Below, one piece after another: positions 1-6,120 of a stretch of 64,000 nucleotides of DNA (positions are counted from its first letter, which is position 1; every line of letters begins with the position of its first letter). The notes beneath the pieces were generated by a model. The model had not been told where the DNA came from and made no database searches. It worked only from the letters and a program-made list of their open reading frames with translations. The stretch is from Nocardioides sp. Soil797 (GTDB lineage: Bacteria > Actinomycetota > Actinomycetes > Propionibacteriales > Nocardioidaceae). The position numbers were made by a program, and so were the translations under genes. The stretch covers positions 274,492 through 338,491 of the forward strand of contig LMSR01000015.1 in assembly GCA_001429555.1 (NCBI GenBank), in the 5' to 3' direction.

Positions 1-18
1 GGGCACAGCCGTGGACGT

Positions 19-444
19 TCAGGCCTGGCGGAACTCCACCTCGGTGGGCAGCGCAACCGTTCGGCTCACCGTGCACAACCGATCGCGTGACATCTCGATC
101 GAGCGGGGCAGGAAGTCGCGGGCCGCATCTCCCTCGGCGCCGTCTGGGAAGACCACGTCGAAGGTGATCCGAAGATTGGTCAGGTGATTTCCGTCATCGT
201 CGCGGACCTTGTCGCCCTGGCTGTGCACCGCGAACGACAGCGGCTGTGCCCGCTTGCCCGTGATCGCATCGACGTCGATCGCACTGCATCCGGCCAGGGC
301 CGCCAGCAGCAGCTCGACAGGCGTGAAGTCGGGGTCGTCACCGGTTCCGATCGGGAGCACTCCCCCACGAACGTTGGTGGCCTTGTAACGGGCCTCCCCG
401 ATGCGGGTCAGATCGATGCTGCGCAGGGTCTCTGGATCGCTCAT
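19..444 (-). CDS. OsmC family peroxide-type protein
   Basis: This 141-residue protein belongs to the OsmC/Ohr fold, whose members reduce organic hydroperoxides in the cytoplasm using two conserved cysteines. Both are visible: Cys53 in the helix motif LLAALAGCSAIDV and Cys124 in DRLCTVSRTV. The ATG at 444 was chosen because the family's N-terminal strand starts about ten residues later. An open frame continues upstream but would run through the divergent gene. The divergent neighbour is a small HesB-like protein, so the pair share a 91-base promoter gap. The family is clear; the substrate (organic peroxide or another thiol-reactive compound) is not. Confidence 0.88.
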   Translation of the reverse strand: MSDPETLRSIDLTRIGEARYKATNVRGGVLPIGTGDDPDFTPVELLLAALAGCSAIDVDAITGKRAQPLSFAVHSQGDKVRDDDGNHLTNLRITFDVVFPDGAEGDAARDFLPRSIEMSRDRLCTVSRTVALPTEVEFRQA

Positions 445-535
445 GCCCCGAGCCTGCCAGATCGCTGCGTTTGCGTCAGCGTCCCGGCCGCGCAAGGGTG
501 GACGAGTCATGCACGCAATCGACGAAGGAGAGCAC

Positions 536-817
536 ATGCTCAACCTCACCGAGAATGCCAGCACGATCGTCAAGGACATCGCCGACCAGGGCGGGCCCGA
601 GACAGCGGGACTCCGCATCAGCAGCGACGACTCCTCCGAGCAGGCCTTCGCGGTCAGCGCCGCGACCGCGGCCGAGCCCGGGGACCAGGTCGTCGAGCAG
701 GATGGCGCGACCATCTTTCTCGACGAGAGCGCCGCACAGCAGCTCGACGACAAGGTGCTCGATGCCGCCGTCGACCAGCAGGGTGGCGTCCAGTTCGCCC
801 TGGCCCAGCAGGCCTGA
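536..817 (+). CDS. HesB/IscA-like small protein without cysteines
   Basis: The 93-residue product starts MLNLTENASTIVKDI and follows the A-type Fe-S carrier (HesB/IscA) pattern in length and in its GLRI and DGATIFLDE segments. The three cysteines that bind the cluster in true A-type carriers are absent, because the protein has no cysteine at all. It therefore probably does not carry an Fe-S cluster by the usual route. A good ribosome site (AAGGAG at 525-530) lies five bases before the ATG, which decides this start over an upstream in-frame ATG at 509. Actinobacterial proteins like this are often labelled adhesin or Fe-S biosynthesis protein with no proven role. Confidence 0.75.
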   Translation: MLNLTENASTIVKDIADQGGPETAGLRISSDDSSEQAFAVSAATAAEPGDQVVEQDGATIFLDESAAQQLDDKVLDAAVDQQGGVQFALAQQA

Positions 818-830
818 GCAGACCCCTCGC

Positions 831-877
831 CGAGTCGGCACGCGTTGACGCAGTCGTCGTCAACACGTGCCGACTCG
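831..877. terminator. Family A palindrome, bidirectional terminator
   Basis: Two perfect 20-base arms (831-850 and 858-877) beginning CGAGTCGGCACGCG flank a seven-base loop. The hairpin lies 14 bases after the HesB-like stop codon and between two convergent genes. Closely related palindromes occur at 57516 and 61310, also between convergent genes. Termination is inferred from position and stem strength; no long T-run follows. Confidence 0.7.
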
Positions 878-910
878 TCATTTGTGAGCGAGGGTGCGTG
901 AGAGCAACGG

Positions 911-943
911 ATTGGTTGTGTTCAGGTTCGAAACCCAACCAAT
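911..943. terminator. Second inverted repeat in convergent gap
   Basis: ATTGGTTG at 911-918 pairs with CAACCAAT at 936-943. The repeat lies 35 bases before the end of the response regulator gene and may act as its terminator. It contains GGTTCGAAACC, which resembles a tRNA T-loop, but no cloverleaf surrounds it. Confidence 0.4.
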
Positions 944-977
944 GTGTTGGTCTCAGGGGGAGTTGTCGCCTGCGCCT

Positions 978-1592
978 TCAGAGCCACCCGTTGGCCTCGG
1001 CCGCACGGACTGCCTCGGCCCGATTCGCGGCACCGGTCTTGCCGATGGCTGACGAGAGGTGGTTGCGCACCGTTCCCTCGCTGAGGTGCACCCGCCCGGC
1101 GATCACCGTCACCCGGGCACCATCGCGTGCTGCCTGCAGCACCTCGGTCTCGCGCGGGCTCAACGGCGAGTCCCCCGCCACCAAGGTGTCGGCGGCCAGG
1201 CCCGGATCCACCACCCGAAGGCCCGCATGCACTCGGCGTACGGCGTCCGCGAGCTGGCTTGCGGGCGTGTCCTTGACCACGAACCCGGAGGCCCCGGCCT
1301 GCAGGGCCCGCCGCAGATATCCGGGGCGCCCGAAGGTGGTCACGATCAGCACCCGCGTGTCGGGGGCCGCAGCGCGCACCAGCTCGGTCGCCGCGATGCC
1401 GTCCAGACCGGGCATCTCCACGTCGAGCAGGGCGACGTCGGGCCGATGCTCCTTCACGGCAGCGACCACCGCGTCACCCGAACCCACCTCGGCGACGATC
1501 TCCAGGTCGGACTCCATGCTCAGCAACGCTGACAATGCACCGCGCACCAACGCCTGGTCGTCGGCCAGCAGCAACCTGATCGGCGTACTCAT
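978..1592 (-). CDS. NarL/LuxR-family response regulator (DesR-like)
   Basis: A 204-residue response regulator. The receiver domain (about 1-120) has the acidic pair D11/D12, phosphoacceptor D57 in LLDVEMPG and the switch lysine K107 in VVKD. The C-terminal LuxR-type helix-turn-helix (about 140-200) begins LSPRETEVLQ. Its ATG overlaps the stop of the histidine kinase gene by four bases (ATGA), so the pair are translationally coupled. With the ABC transporter genes upstream it forms a four-gene operon typical of actinobacterial DesKR-like systems that control a drug or lipid exporter. The actual signal is unknown. A candidate operator lies at 4507. Confidence 0.93.
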   Translation of the reverse strand: MSTPIRLLLADDQALVRGALSALLSMESDLEIVAEVGSGDAVVAAVKEHRPDVALLDVEMPGLDGIAATELVRAAAPDTRVLIVTTFGRPGYLRRALQAGASGFVVKDTPASQLADAVRRVHAGLRVVDPGLAADTLVAGDSPLSPRETEVLQAARDGARVTVIAGRVHLSEGTVRNHLSSAIGKTGAANRAEAVRAAEANGWL

Positions 1593-2725
1593 CGCGCCAC
1601 CACCCGCAGCAGGAAGCCGCCGTTCTCGGCGGTCTCGGTGATCACGGTCGCCCCCATCGCGGAGGCACGTTCCCGCAGTCCGCGGGTGCCGTTGCCGGGC
1701 AGCGCCTCGGGTGTCGGCCCACGGCCGTCGTCCTTCACCTCGACGGCATCTGCCGAGAGCGTGACCGTGCAGGTCTCTGCCGCACTGTGTCGGATCACGT
1801 TGGTCACTCCTTCGCGCACGGTCCACGCGAAGAGCTCGCGCAGGTCGCTGGGCACCTCGTCGGTGGAGTTGGGCAGCCAGTGCTGGATCCCGGCTGCGTC
1901 GAGTGCCAGCCGGGCCCGCGCCAGCTCGCCCGGCAGGGTGAGCTCACGGTAGCCCTCGACCGCACGACGTACGTCGGCCAACGCATCGCGGCTGAGTCGC
2001 TCGAGGTCGGCCAGCTCGGCGCGCGTGCGGTCGAGGTCGACGTCGACCAGCCGGCCGGCCAGCTCCGCCTTGACCGTGATCACCGTCAGTGAGTGACCGA
2101 GGATGTCGTGCAGGTCGCGGGCGAAACGGTTCCGCTCCTGGGACACGGCCAGGCGGGCGTTCTCCTCGCGGGCCGCGACCAGGTCGGCGTTGCGCTTGAT
2201 CACGCCCCGGATGCCCCAGACGGCCAGCGTCGCGGCCAACGACCCGAAGAGCAGGGACCTGTCCTCGGACCAGCCGGGAACCAGGAGGCCCGCGGCATAG
2301 GCGACCGCAGCGAAGCACAGCGCAACGATCGGCCCGGTGCGCAACGGGAGGTAGAACACCGCCATCACCGCGAGGTAGACCACGGTCGCGGTGCCGTGCT
2401 GGCCGACGCTCACGCAGGCCACCACGGCGAGCACGAGAGCGGTCCCGATGAAGCCGGCGGCGGGCCCGAGGGGTGTGTTGTCGCCGGCGGTCAGGTGGCG
2501 CATTCGCGCCCATTGGAAGGACAACAGGTAGACCACGGCGAAGATCACGATCGCCCCCATCCCGATCCAGCCGGCGCTCTGGTCGCGCTTGGACAGGCCG
2601 GCCTCGAACGGGTCAGCGAGGTAGAACAGCCAGACGGCCGCGAAGACGAGGCCGAACCACCCCGGCCGCAGGCGCGTCGCGCCGAGGTCGAGGTGGTCTG
2701 GCTTCACAGTGCCCACCGTATCCAT
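1589..2725 (-). CDS. DesK-type sensor histidine kinase
   Basis: This 378-residue membrane kinase has several hydrophobic helices in residues 20-175, then a short coiled coil (RNADLVAAREENARLAVSQE). The HisKA_3 dimerisation helix carries the phosphoacceptor His206 in ARDLHDILGHS. A HATPase_c domain fills residues 290-378, with the N-box near TNVIRHSA and the glycine box DDGRG. There is no extracellular sensor domain of note, which fits the DesK style of sensing within the membrane. It passes phosphate to the coupled response regulator at 978-1592. The permease gene ends one base upstream of this ATG. Confidence 0.93.
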   Translation of the reverse strand: MDTVGTVKPDHLDLGATRLRPGWFGLVFAAVWLFYLADPFEAGLSKRDQSAGWIGMGAIVIFAVVYLLSFQWARMRHLTAGDNTPLGPAAGFIGTALVLAVVACVSVGQHGTATVVYLAVMAVFYLPLRTGPIVALCFAAVAYAAGLLVPGWSEDRSLLFGSLAATLAVWGIRGVIKRNADLVAAREENARLAVSQERNRFARDLHDILGHSLTVITVKAELAGRLVDVDLDRTRAELADLERLSRDALADVRRAVEGYRELTLPGELARARLALDAAGIQHWLPNSTDEVPSDLRELFAWTVREGVTNVIRHSAAETCTVTLSADAVEVKDDGRGPTPEALPGNGTRGLRERASAMGATVITETAENGGFLLRVVAR

Positions 2726-2726
2726 G

Positions 2727-3506
2727 TCAGACGCGGGCCGTGTCCTTGCTCATCCGCCAGGCGGCTCCGGCGACGAAGATCGCCAACCAGGCAACGGCAT
2801 TCACCACGGCCACCCATCCCAGGTCGCCGGTGAGCGGCCAGCGGCTGACCTCTGCCACCCCGAACATGGGGGTGAACTCCGCGACCTTGTAGACGGCTGA
2901 GCCCTCGTCGAGCGGAATGAAGACGTTGCCGAGGAACGAGAAGAGCGCCAGCCCCGGGCCGAGCACCTGCATCGCGTTTTCACCGGGGACGACATAGCCG
3001 ACGAAGACGCCCAGGGCCGCGAAGACGAGGGTGCACACCAGAGTGAGCAGGGCGCACTCGATCCAGATGTGGACCGGCATGTCGGGCTTGCCCTGGGCGA
3101 TGCCGACCACGTTGACGACGGCGATCGCCAGGGCGCCGAGCACCAGCGCGATCAGGGCCTTCACGATGATGTGGACGGCCGGGTGCACCGGGGTGAGACG
3201 CAGCTGGCGTGACCAGCCCACCGCGCGTTCGAGGGCGACGCTGGCACCGCCGGACGCCGCGGTGACCGCGGCGCCGTACAAAGCCATCGAGACCATGATG
3301 TAGGCGGCGACGTTGCCGTTGCCGACGCTCTCGTTCCACTCCTTCTGTCCGCCGAAGGCCAGGAAGAGGCCCGCGGGGAAGACAAGGGTGAAGATGAGGG
3401 TCCGCTTGTTGCGCAGCATCCGTCGCAGCTCGATCCGCAGGACCGTGGTGTTGAAGCCGCCGAGCTTGGGGACCCTGCGGGTGGTCGGGTCGATCACGGT
3501 GCTCAT
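2727..3506 (-). CDS. ABC-2 type transporter permease
   Basis: The 259-residue product has six predicted membrane segments in the ABC-2 layout, starting with an N-terminal cytoplasmic stretch (LRIELRRMLRNKRTLIFTLVFPAG) that is typical of antibiotic-export permeases. The ATG at 3506 overlaps the ATPase stop by four bases and sits at the family's usual start; the longer open frame upstream is non-coding. It would form the membrane channel for the ATPase encoded just before it. The substrate cannot be told from sequence; the linked DesKR-like pair suggests export of a membrane-active compound or lipid. Confidence 0.92.
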   Translation of the reverse strand: MSTVIDPTTRRVPKLGGFNTTVLRIELRRMLRNKRTLIFTLVFPAGLFLAFGGQKEWNESVGNGNVAAYIMVSMALYGAAVTAASGGASVALERAVGWSRQLRLTPVHPAVHIIVKALIALVLGALAIAVVNVVGIAQGKPDMPVHIWIECALLTLVCTLVFAALGVFVGYVVPGENAMQVLGPGLALFSFLGNVFIPLDEGSAVYKVAEFTPMFGVAEVSRWPLTGDLGWVAVVNAVAWLAIFVAGAAWRMSKDTARV

Positions 3507-4447
3507 CGTGCGTCTCCGTTCGTGGGAGTGGTCAGGTCGAGGAATGCTTCCTCCAGGCCCCGGGCGATGATCTCGAGGTCGCGGGCTCCGGTGTTCAGCA
3601 GAAGGTGTCGGGCGACCGCGTCGCTGTCGGCGGCGCGTACGACGACCCGGTCGCCGCGGATCTCGACGGACTCGACGCCGTCCAGCCGGCCGATCTCGTC
3701 GGACTTGCTCCTGGCGTCCGGCACCGTGGCGCGCACCGTCCGCCCGGAGGCCAGTGCGCGCACCTCGCTCGCGGTGCCGTCGGCGACCACCTGTCCGTTG
3801 CTGACCAGCACGATCCGGTCGGCGTACTGATCGGCCTCCTCCAGGTAGTGCGTGGCGAAGAGGATGGTGCGGCCCTGCTCGGCGTCCGCCTGGATCGCGT
3901 TCCAGAAGGTGCGTCGTCCTTCGACATCCATGCCGGTCGTGGGCTCGTCGAGGAGCAGGAGCGCCGGGTCGGAGAGCAGGGCCATGGCGAAGCGCAGTCG
4001 TTGCTGCTCGCCTCCGGAGCACTTGCTGACCGTGCGGTCGGCCAGGCCGGTGATGCCGGCCCGCGCGAGCACCAGGTCCACCGGCTGGGTGTCGGCGAAG
4101 AGGCTGGCGGTGTATTCGACCGTCTCGCGGACGGTGAGGTCCTTGAGCAGACCGCCGGTCTGCATGACGGCCGAGACCAGTCCACGGGCGATGGCCTGGC
4201 GGGGATCGTGCCCGAAGACGGTGACGCTTCCGGTGGTGGGCTGGCTGAGGCCGAGGATCATGTCGATCGTGGTCGTCTTGCCGGCGCCGTTGGGGCCGAG
4301 GAAGGCGACGATCTCGCCGGGCTCGAGGGTGAGGTCGATGCCGCGCACCGCTTCGACGTCACCGAACGTCTTGGTGACGCCGAGGAGCTGCACGGCGGCC
4401 GACTCGTGGTCGCTTGCCCGGGGTGTTCCGAGAGTCTGTGTGGTCAT
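3503..4447 (-). CDS. ABC transporter ATP-binding protein
   Basis: A 314-residue ATPase of the DrrA/ABC-2 type. The Walker A motif GPNGAGKTT is at 51-59, the signature is CSGGEQQR at 143-150 and Walker B is LLLLDEP at 163-169. The signature's first residue is Cys rather than the usual Leu, a minor variation. The C-terminal 90 residues form the extra domain common in drug and lipid exporters. It is the first gene of the four-gene ABC-kinase-regulator operon, and the ATG at 4447 is the only start consistent with the family. Confidence 0.94.
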   Translation of the reverse strand: MTTQTLGTPRASDHESAAVQLLGVTKTFGDVEAVRGIDLTLEPGEIVAFLGPNGAGKTTTIDMILGLSQPTTGSVTVFGHDPRQAIARGLVSAVMQTGGLLKDLTVRETVEYTASLFADTQPVDLVLARAGITGLADRTVSKCSGGEQQRLRFAMALLSDPALLLLDEPTTGMDVEGRRTFWNAIQADAEQGRTILFATHYLEEADQYADRIVLVSNGQVVADGTASEVRALASGRTVRATVPDARSKSDEIGRLDGVESVEIRGDRVVVRAADSDAVARHLLLNTGARDLEIIARGLEEAFLDLTTPTNGDAR

Positions 4448-4506
4448 GGCACCAGCCTGCTCGGCGCAGGGGGCAGGTGCCTCGATCGGTCATCACGACC
4501 TCGGCA

Positions 4507-4518
4507 TGACAAATGTCA
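4507..4518. promoter_or_regulatory. Candidate operator of the DesR-like regulator
   Basis: TGACAAATGTCA is an inverted repeat (TGACA, two bases, TGTCA) centred about 65 bases upstream of the ABC ATPase start. NarL/DesR-family regulators bind such short dyads next to the transporter operon they control. The link to the regulator at 978 is inference. Confidence 0.4.
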
Positions 4519-4591
4519 GTGCGCGGTCCGGTTCCGGGCACTGCCCGCGCTTCGACCCCCGTGGAGCAGGGGGTTCAGCAGCCACACCATC

Positions 4592-4640
4592 TGTCCGGCT
4601 CCTCTCCCCGGCAACCTGTCCGGTCCTGTCCCCGGCAACG
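4592..4640. repeat. Two-copy direct repeat, 24-25 bases
   Basis: Two adjacent near-identical copies (4592-4616 and 4617-4640), each beginning TGTCCGG and ending CCCCGGCAAC, lie just beyond the terminator of the small gene at 4693. I see no coding or regulatory role. Confidence 0.5.
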
Positions 4641-4645
4641 CAAAA

Positions 4646-4673
4646 GGGCCCGGGGAGAAGACTCCCGGGGGCC
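4646..4673 (-). terminator. Hairpin plus T-run after small gene
   Basis: An imperfect GC-rich stem (10 of 12 pairs, loop 4658-4661) is followed on the minus strand by CCCTTTTG. It lies 20 bases beyond the stop of the minus-strand gene at 4693-4839 and reads as a standard intrinsic terminator. Confidence 0.65.
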
Positions 4674-4692
4674 GATCTGTGCGTTGCTGGGC

Positions 4693-4839
4693 TCAGAAAC
4701 CGCGCAGCCGACGGCGCTCTCGACGAGCCTCCGCGCGGTCAAGCTTCAGCTCCCGGCGCAGGGCCGACTCGCGGACCTCGTGGTCGCGACCGGCGGCGAT
4801 GCCCCGGGCGATGTCCTGGGAGAAGTACTGGTCGCTCAT
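4693..4839 (-). CDS. Small charged hypothetical protein
   Basis: The 48-residue product begins MSDQYFSQDIARGIAAGR and ends in a run of arginines (EARRERRRLRGF). It is helical and strongly charged, with no signal peptide or membrane segment. It stands alone between two larger transcription units and is followed by a good intrinsic terminator, which supports it being a real gene. The ATG at 4839 was chosen because the in-frame extension to 4896 has no family-like sequence. I do not recognise a function. Confidence 0.6.
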   Translation of the reverse strand: MSDQYFSQDIARGIAAGRDHEVRESALRRELKLDRAEARRERRRLRGF

Positions 4840-5012
4840 GGGTGGTTCTCTGTCCTCTCGCGTCGTCGTTGACGCTGGTTGATCGGTAATGTGCAACTCA
4901 GGCGAGCTGCCTCTTACATTCTAGGTGCTCTGCGGCCGCCTCCTGACCGATTTCGAGGTGATCTCGGGCACCATCCCTTGGGCTCTCCCGGGCCAGTGAC
5001 ACCATCGATGGC

Positions 5013-6008
5013 ATGCCCACTCCCACCCGCGAGATCCACCTTTCCTCCCGCCCCTCCGGCTGGCCCACCCACGACAACTTCCGCACCGTCTCCACCAACC
5101 TTCCCGATCCCGCCGAGGGTCAGGTCGTGGTCCGCAACCTGATGATGTCGGTCGACCCCTACATGCGCGGTCGGATGAGCGATGCCAAGTCATACGTCGC
5201 TCCGTTCGCCCTGGACGCACCTCTCCAGGGCGGTGCCGTCGGTGCGGTCATCGCCTCAGCGAGCGACGCGCTCGCCGTCGGAGACGTCGTCCTTCACGGT
5301 CTCGGCTGGCGCGAGCACGCCCTGCTCGACGACACGGCAGTTCGCAAGGTCGACACGGACGCGGCCCCGGCCTCCGCCTACCTCGGCGTGCTCGGCATGA
5401 CCGGCCTGACGGCGTACGTCGGACTCACCCGCATCGGGCAGTTCCACGAGGGCGAGACCGTGTTCGTCTCCGGGGCCGCCGGCGCCGTGGGCAGCATGGT
5501 CGGCCAGCTCGCCAAGAACCTCGGTGCCGGCACCGTGATCGGTTCGGCGGGCTCACCCGAGAAGGTCGCCTGGCTGAAGGAGATCGGCTTCGACGAGGCG
5601 CTCAACTACAAGGACGCCCCGATCGCCGCGCAACTGCAGGACCTGCCCGACATCGACGTCTACTTCGACAACGTCGGCGGCGACCACCTCGAGGCCGCGA
5701 TCTCCAACATGGCCGACTTCGGCCGGATCGCCTGCTGTGGTGCGATCGCGGGCTACAACGCCACCGAGCCCACGCCCGGGCCACGCAACATGATGATGCT
5801 CGTCTCCAAGCGGCTCACGATGCGCGGCTTCATCGTCGGCGAGCACAGCGACCTGGCCGGGGAGTTCTTCTCCACCGTCGGCCCCTGGCTCGCCGATGGA
5901 CGGATCCAGCACCGCGAGACCTTCGTCGACGGGCTCGACCACGCTGTCGACGCGTTCCTCGACCTGATGCACGGAGCCAATACCGGCAAGATGCTGGTCA
6001 ACCTCTGA
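5013..6008 (+). CDS. NADP-dependent medium-chain oxidoreductase, zinc-free
   Basis: The 331-residue enzyme belongs to the zinc-independent alkenal/leukotriene-type reductases of the medium-chain dehydrogenase superfamily. These reduce carbon-carbon double bonds next to carbonyl groups using NADPH. Family features are MMSVDPYMRGRM near residue 46, the Rossmann-fold motif GAAGAVGSMVGQLAK (about 153-167) and the C-terminal NIGKM-like ending NTGKMLVNL. No structural or catalytic zinc ligands are seen. The gene is monocistronic; its stop is followed by two inverted repeats before the aminopeptidase gene. The natural substrate is unknown. Confidence 0.88.
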   Translation: MPTPTREIHLSSRPSGWPTHDNFRTVSTNLPDPAEGQVVVRNLMMSVDPYMRGRMSDAKSYVAPFALDAPLQGGAVGAVIASASDALAVGDVVLHGLGWREHALLDDTAVRKVDTDAAPASAYLGVLGMTGLTAYVGLTRIGQFHEGETVFVSGAAGAVGSMVGQLAKNLGAGTVIGSAGSPEKVAWLKEIGFDEALNYKDAPIAAQLQDLPDIDVYFDNVGGDHLEAAISNMADFGRIACCGAIAGYNATEPTPGPRNMMMLVSKRLTMRGFIVGEHSDLAGEFFSTVGPWLADGRIQHRETFVDGLDHAVDAFLDLMHGANTGKMLVNL

Positions 6009-6023
6009 CCCGGGCCACCTCCT

Positions 6024-6065
6024 CCCGGCCGAAATGTCCTCTTCCCGGCCGGAATTTCGGCCGGG
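6024..6065. terminator. 12-base inverted repeat after oxidoreductase gene
   Basis: CCCGGCCGAAAT (6024-6035) and its exact complement at 6054-6065 flank an 18-base loop that itself holds another CCGGCCGG palindrome. It begins 16 bases after the stop of the oxidoreductase, suggesting a terminator. Confidence 0.5.
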
Positions 6066-6070
6066 CAGTT

Positions 6071-6100
6071 CCCATTTCCCCGGGTACCCGGGGAAATGGG
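6071..6100. repeat. Perfect 30-base palindrome before pepN
   Basis: Bases 6071-6085 (CCCATTTCCCCGGGT) are followed directly by their exact reverse complement at 6086-6100, with no loop. The palindrome ends 20 bases before the GTG start of pepN. A loopless perfect dyad this close to a start could bind a dimeric regulator or block the ribosome site as a hairpin; it could also be part of the upstream terminator. Confidence 0.75.
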
Positions 6101-6120
6101 ACAACTCGTAGGGTGCTCGC

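Noticed and set aside
911..943. Possible tRNA T-arm (GGTTCGAAACC)
   Set aside because: No acceptor, D or anticodon stems can be formed around it; the inverted repeat is better read as a terminator.
4646..4673. Regulatory hairpin (attenuator) for the ABC operon
   Set aside because: The hairpin and T-run lie at the end of the small minus-strand gene, and its orientation fits that gene's terminator.
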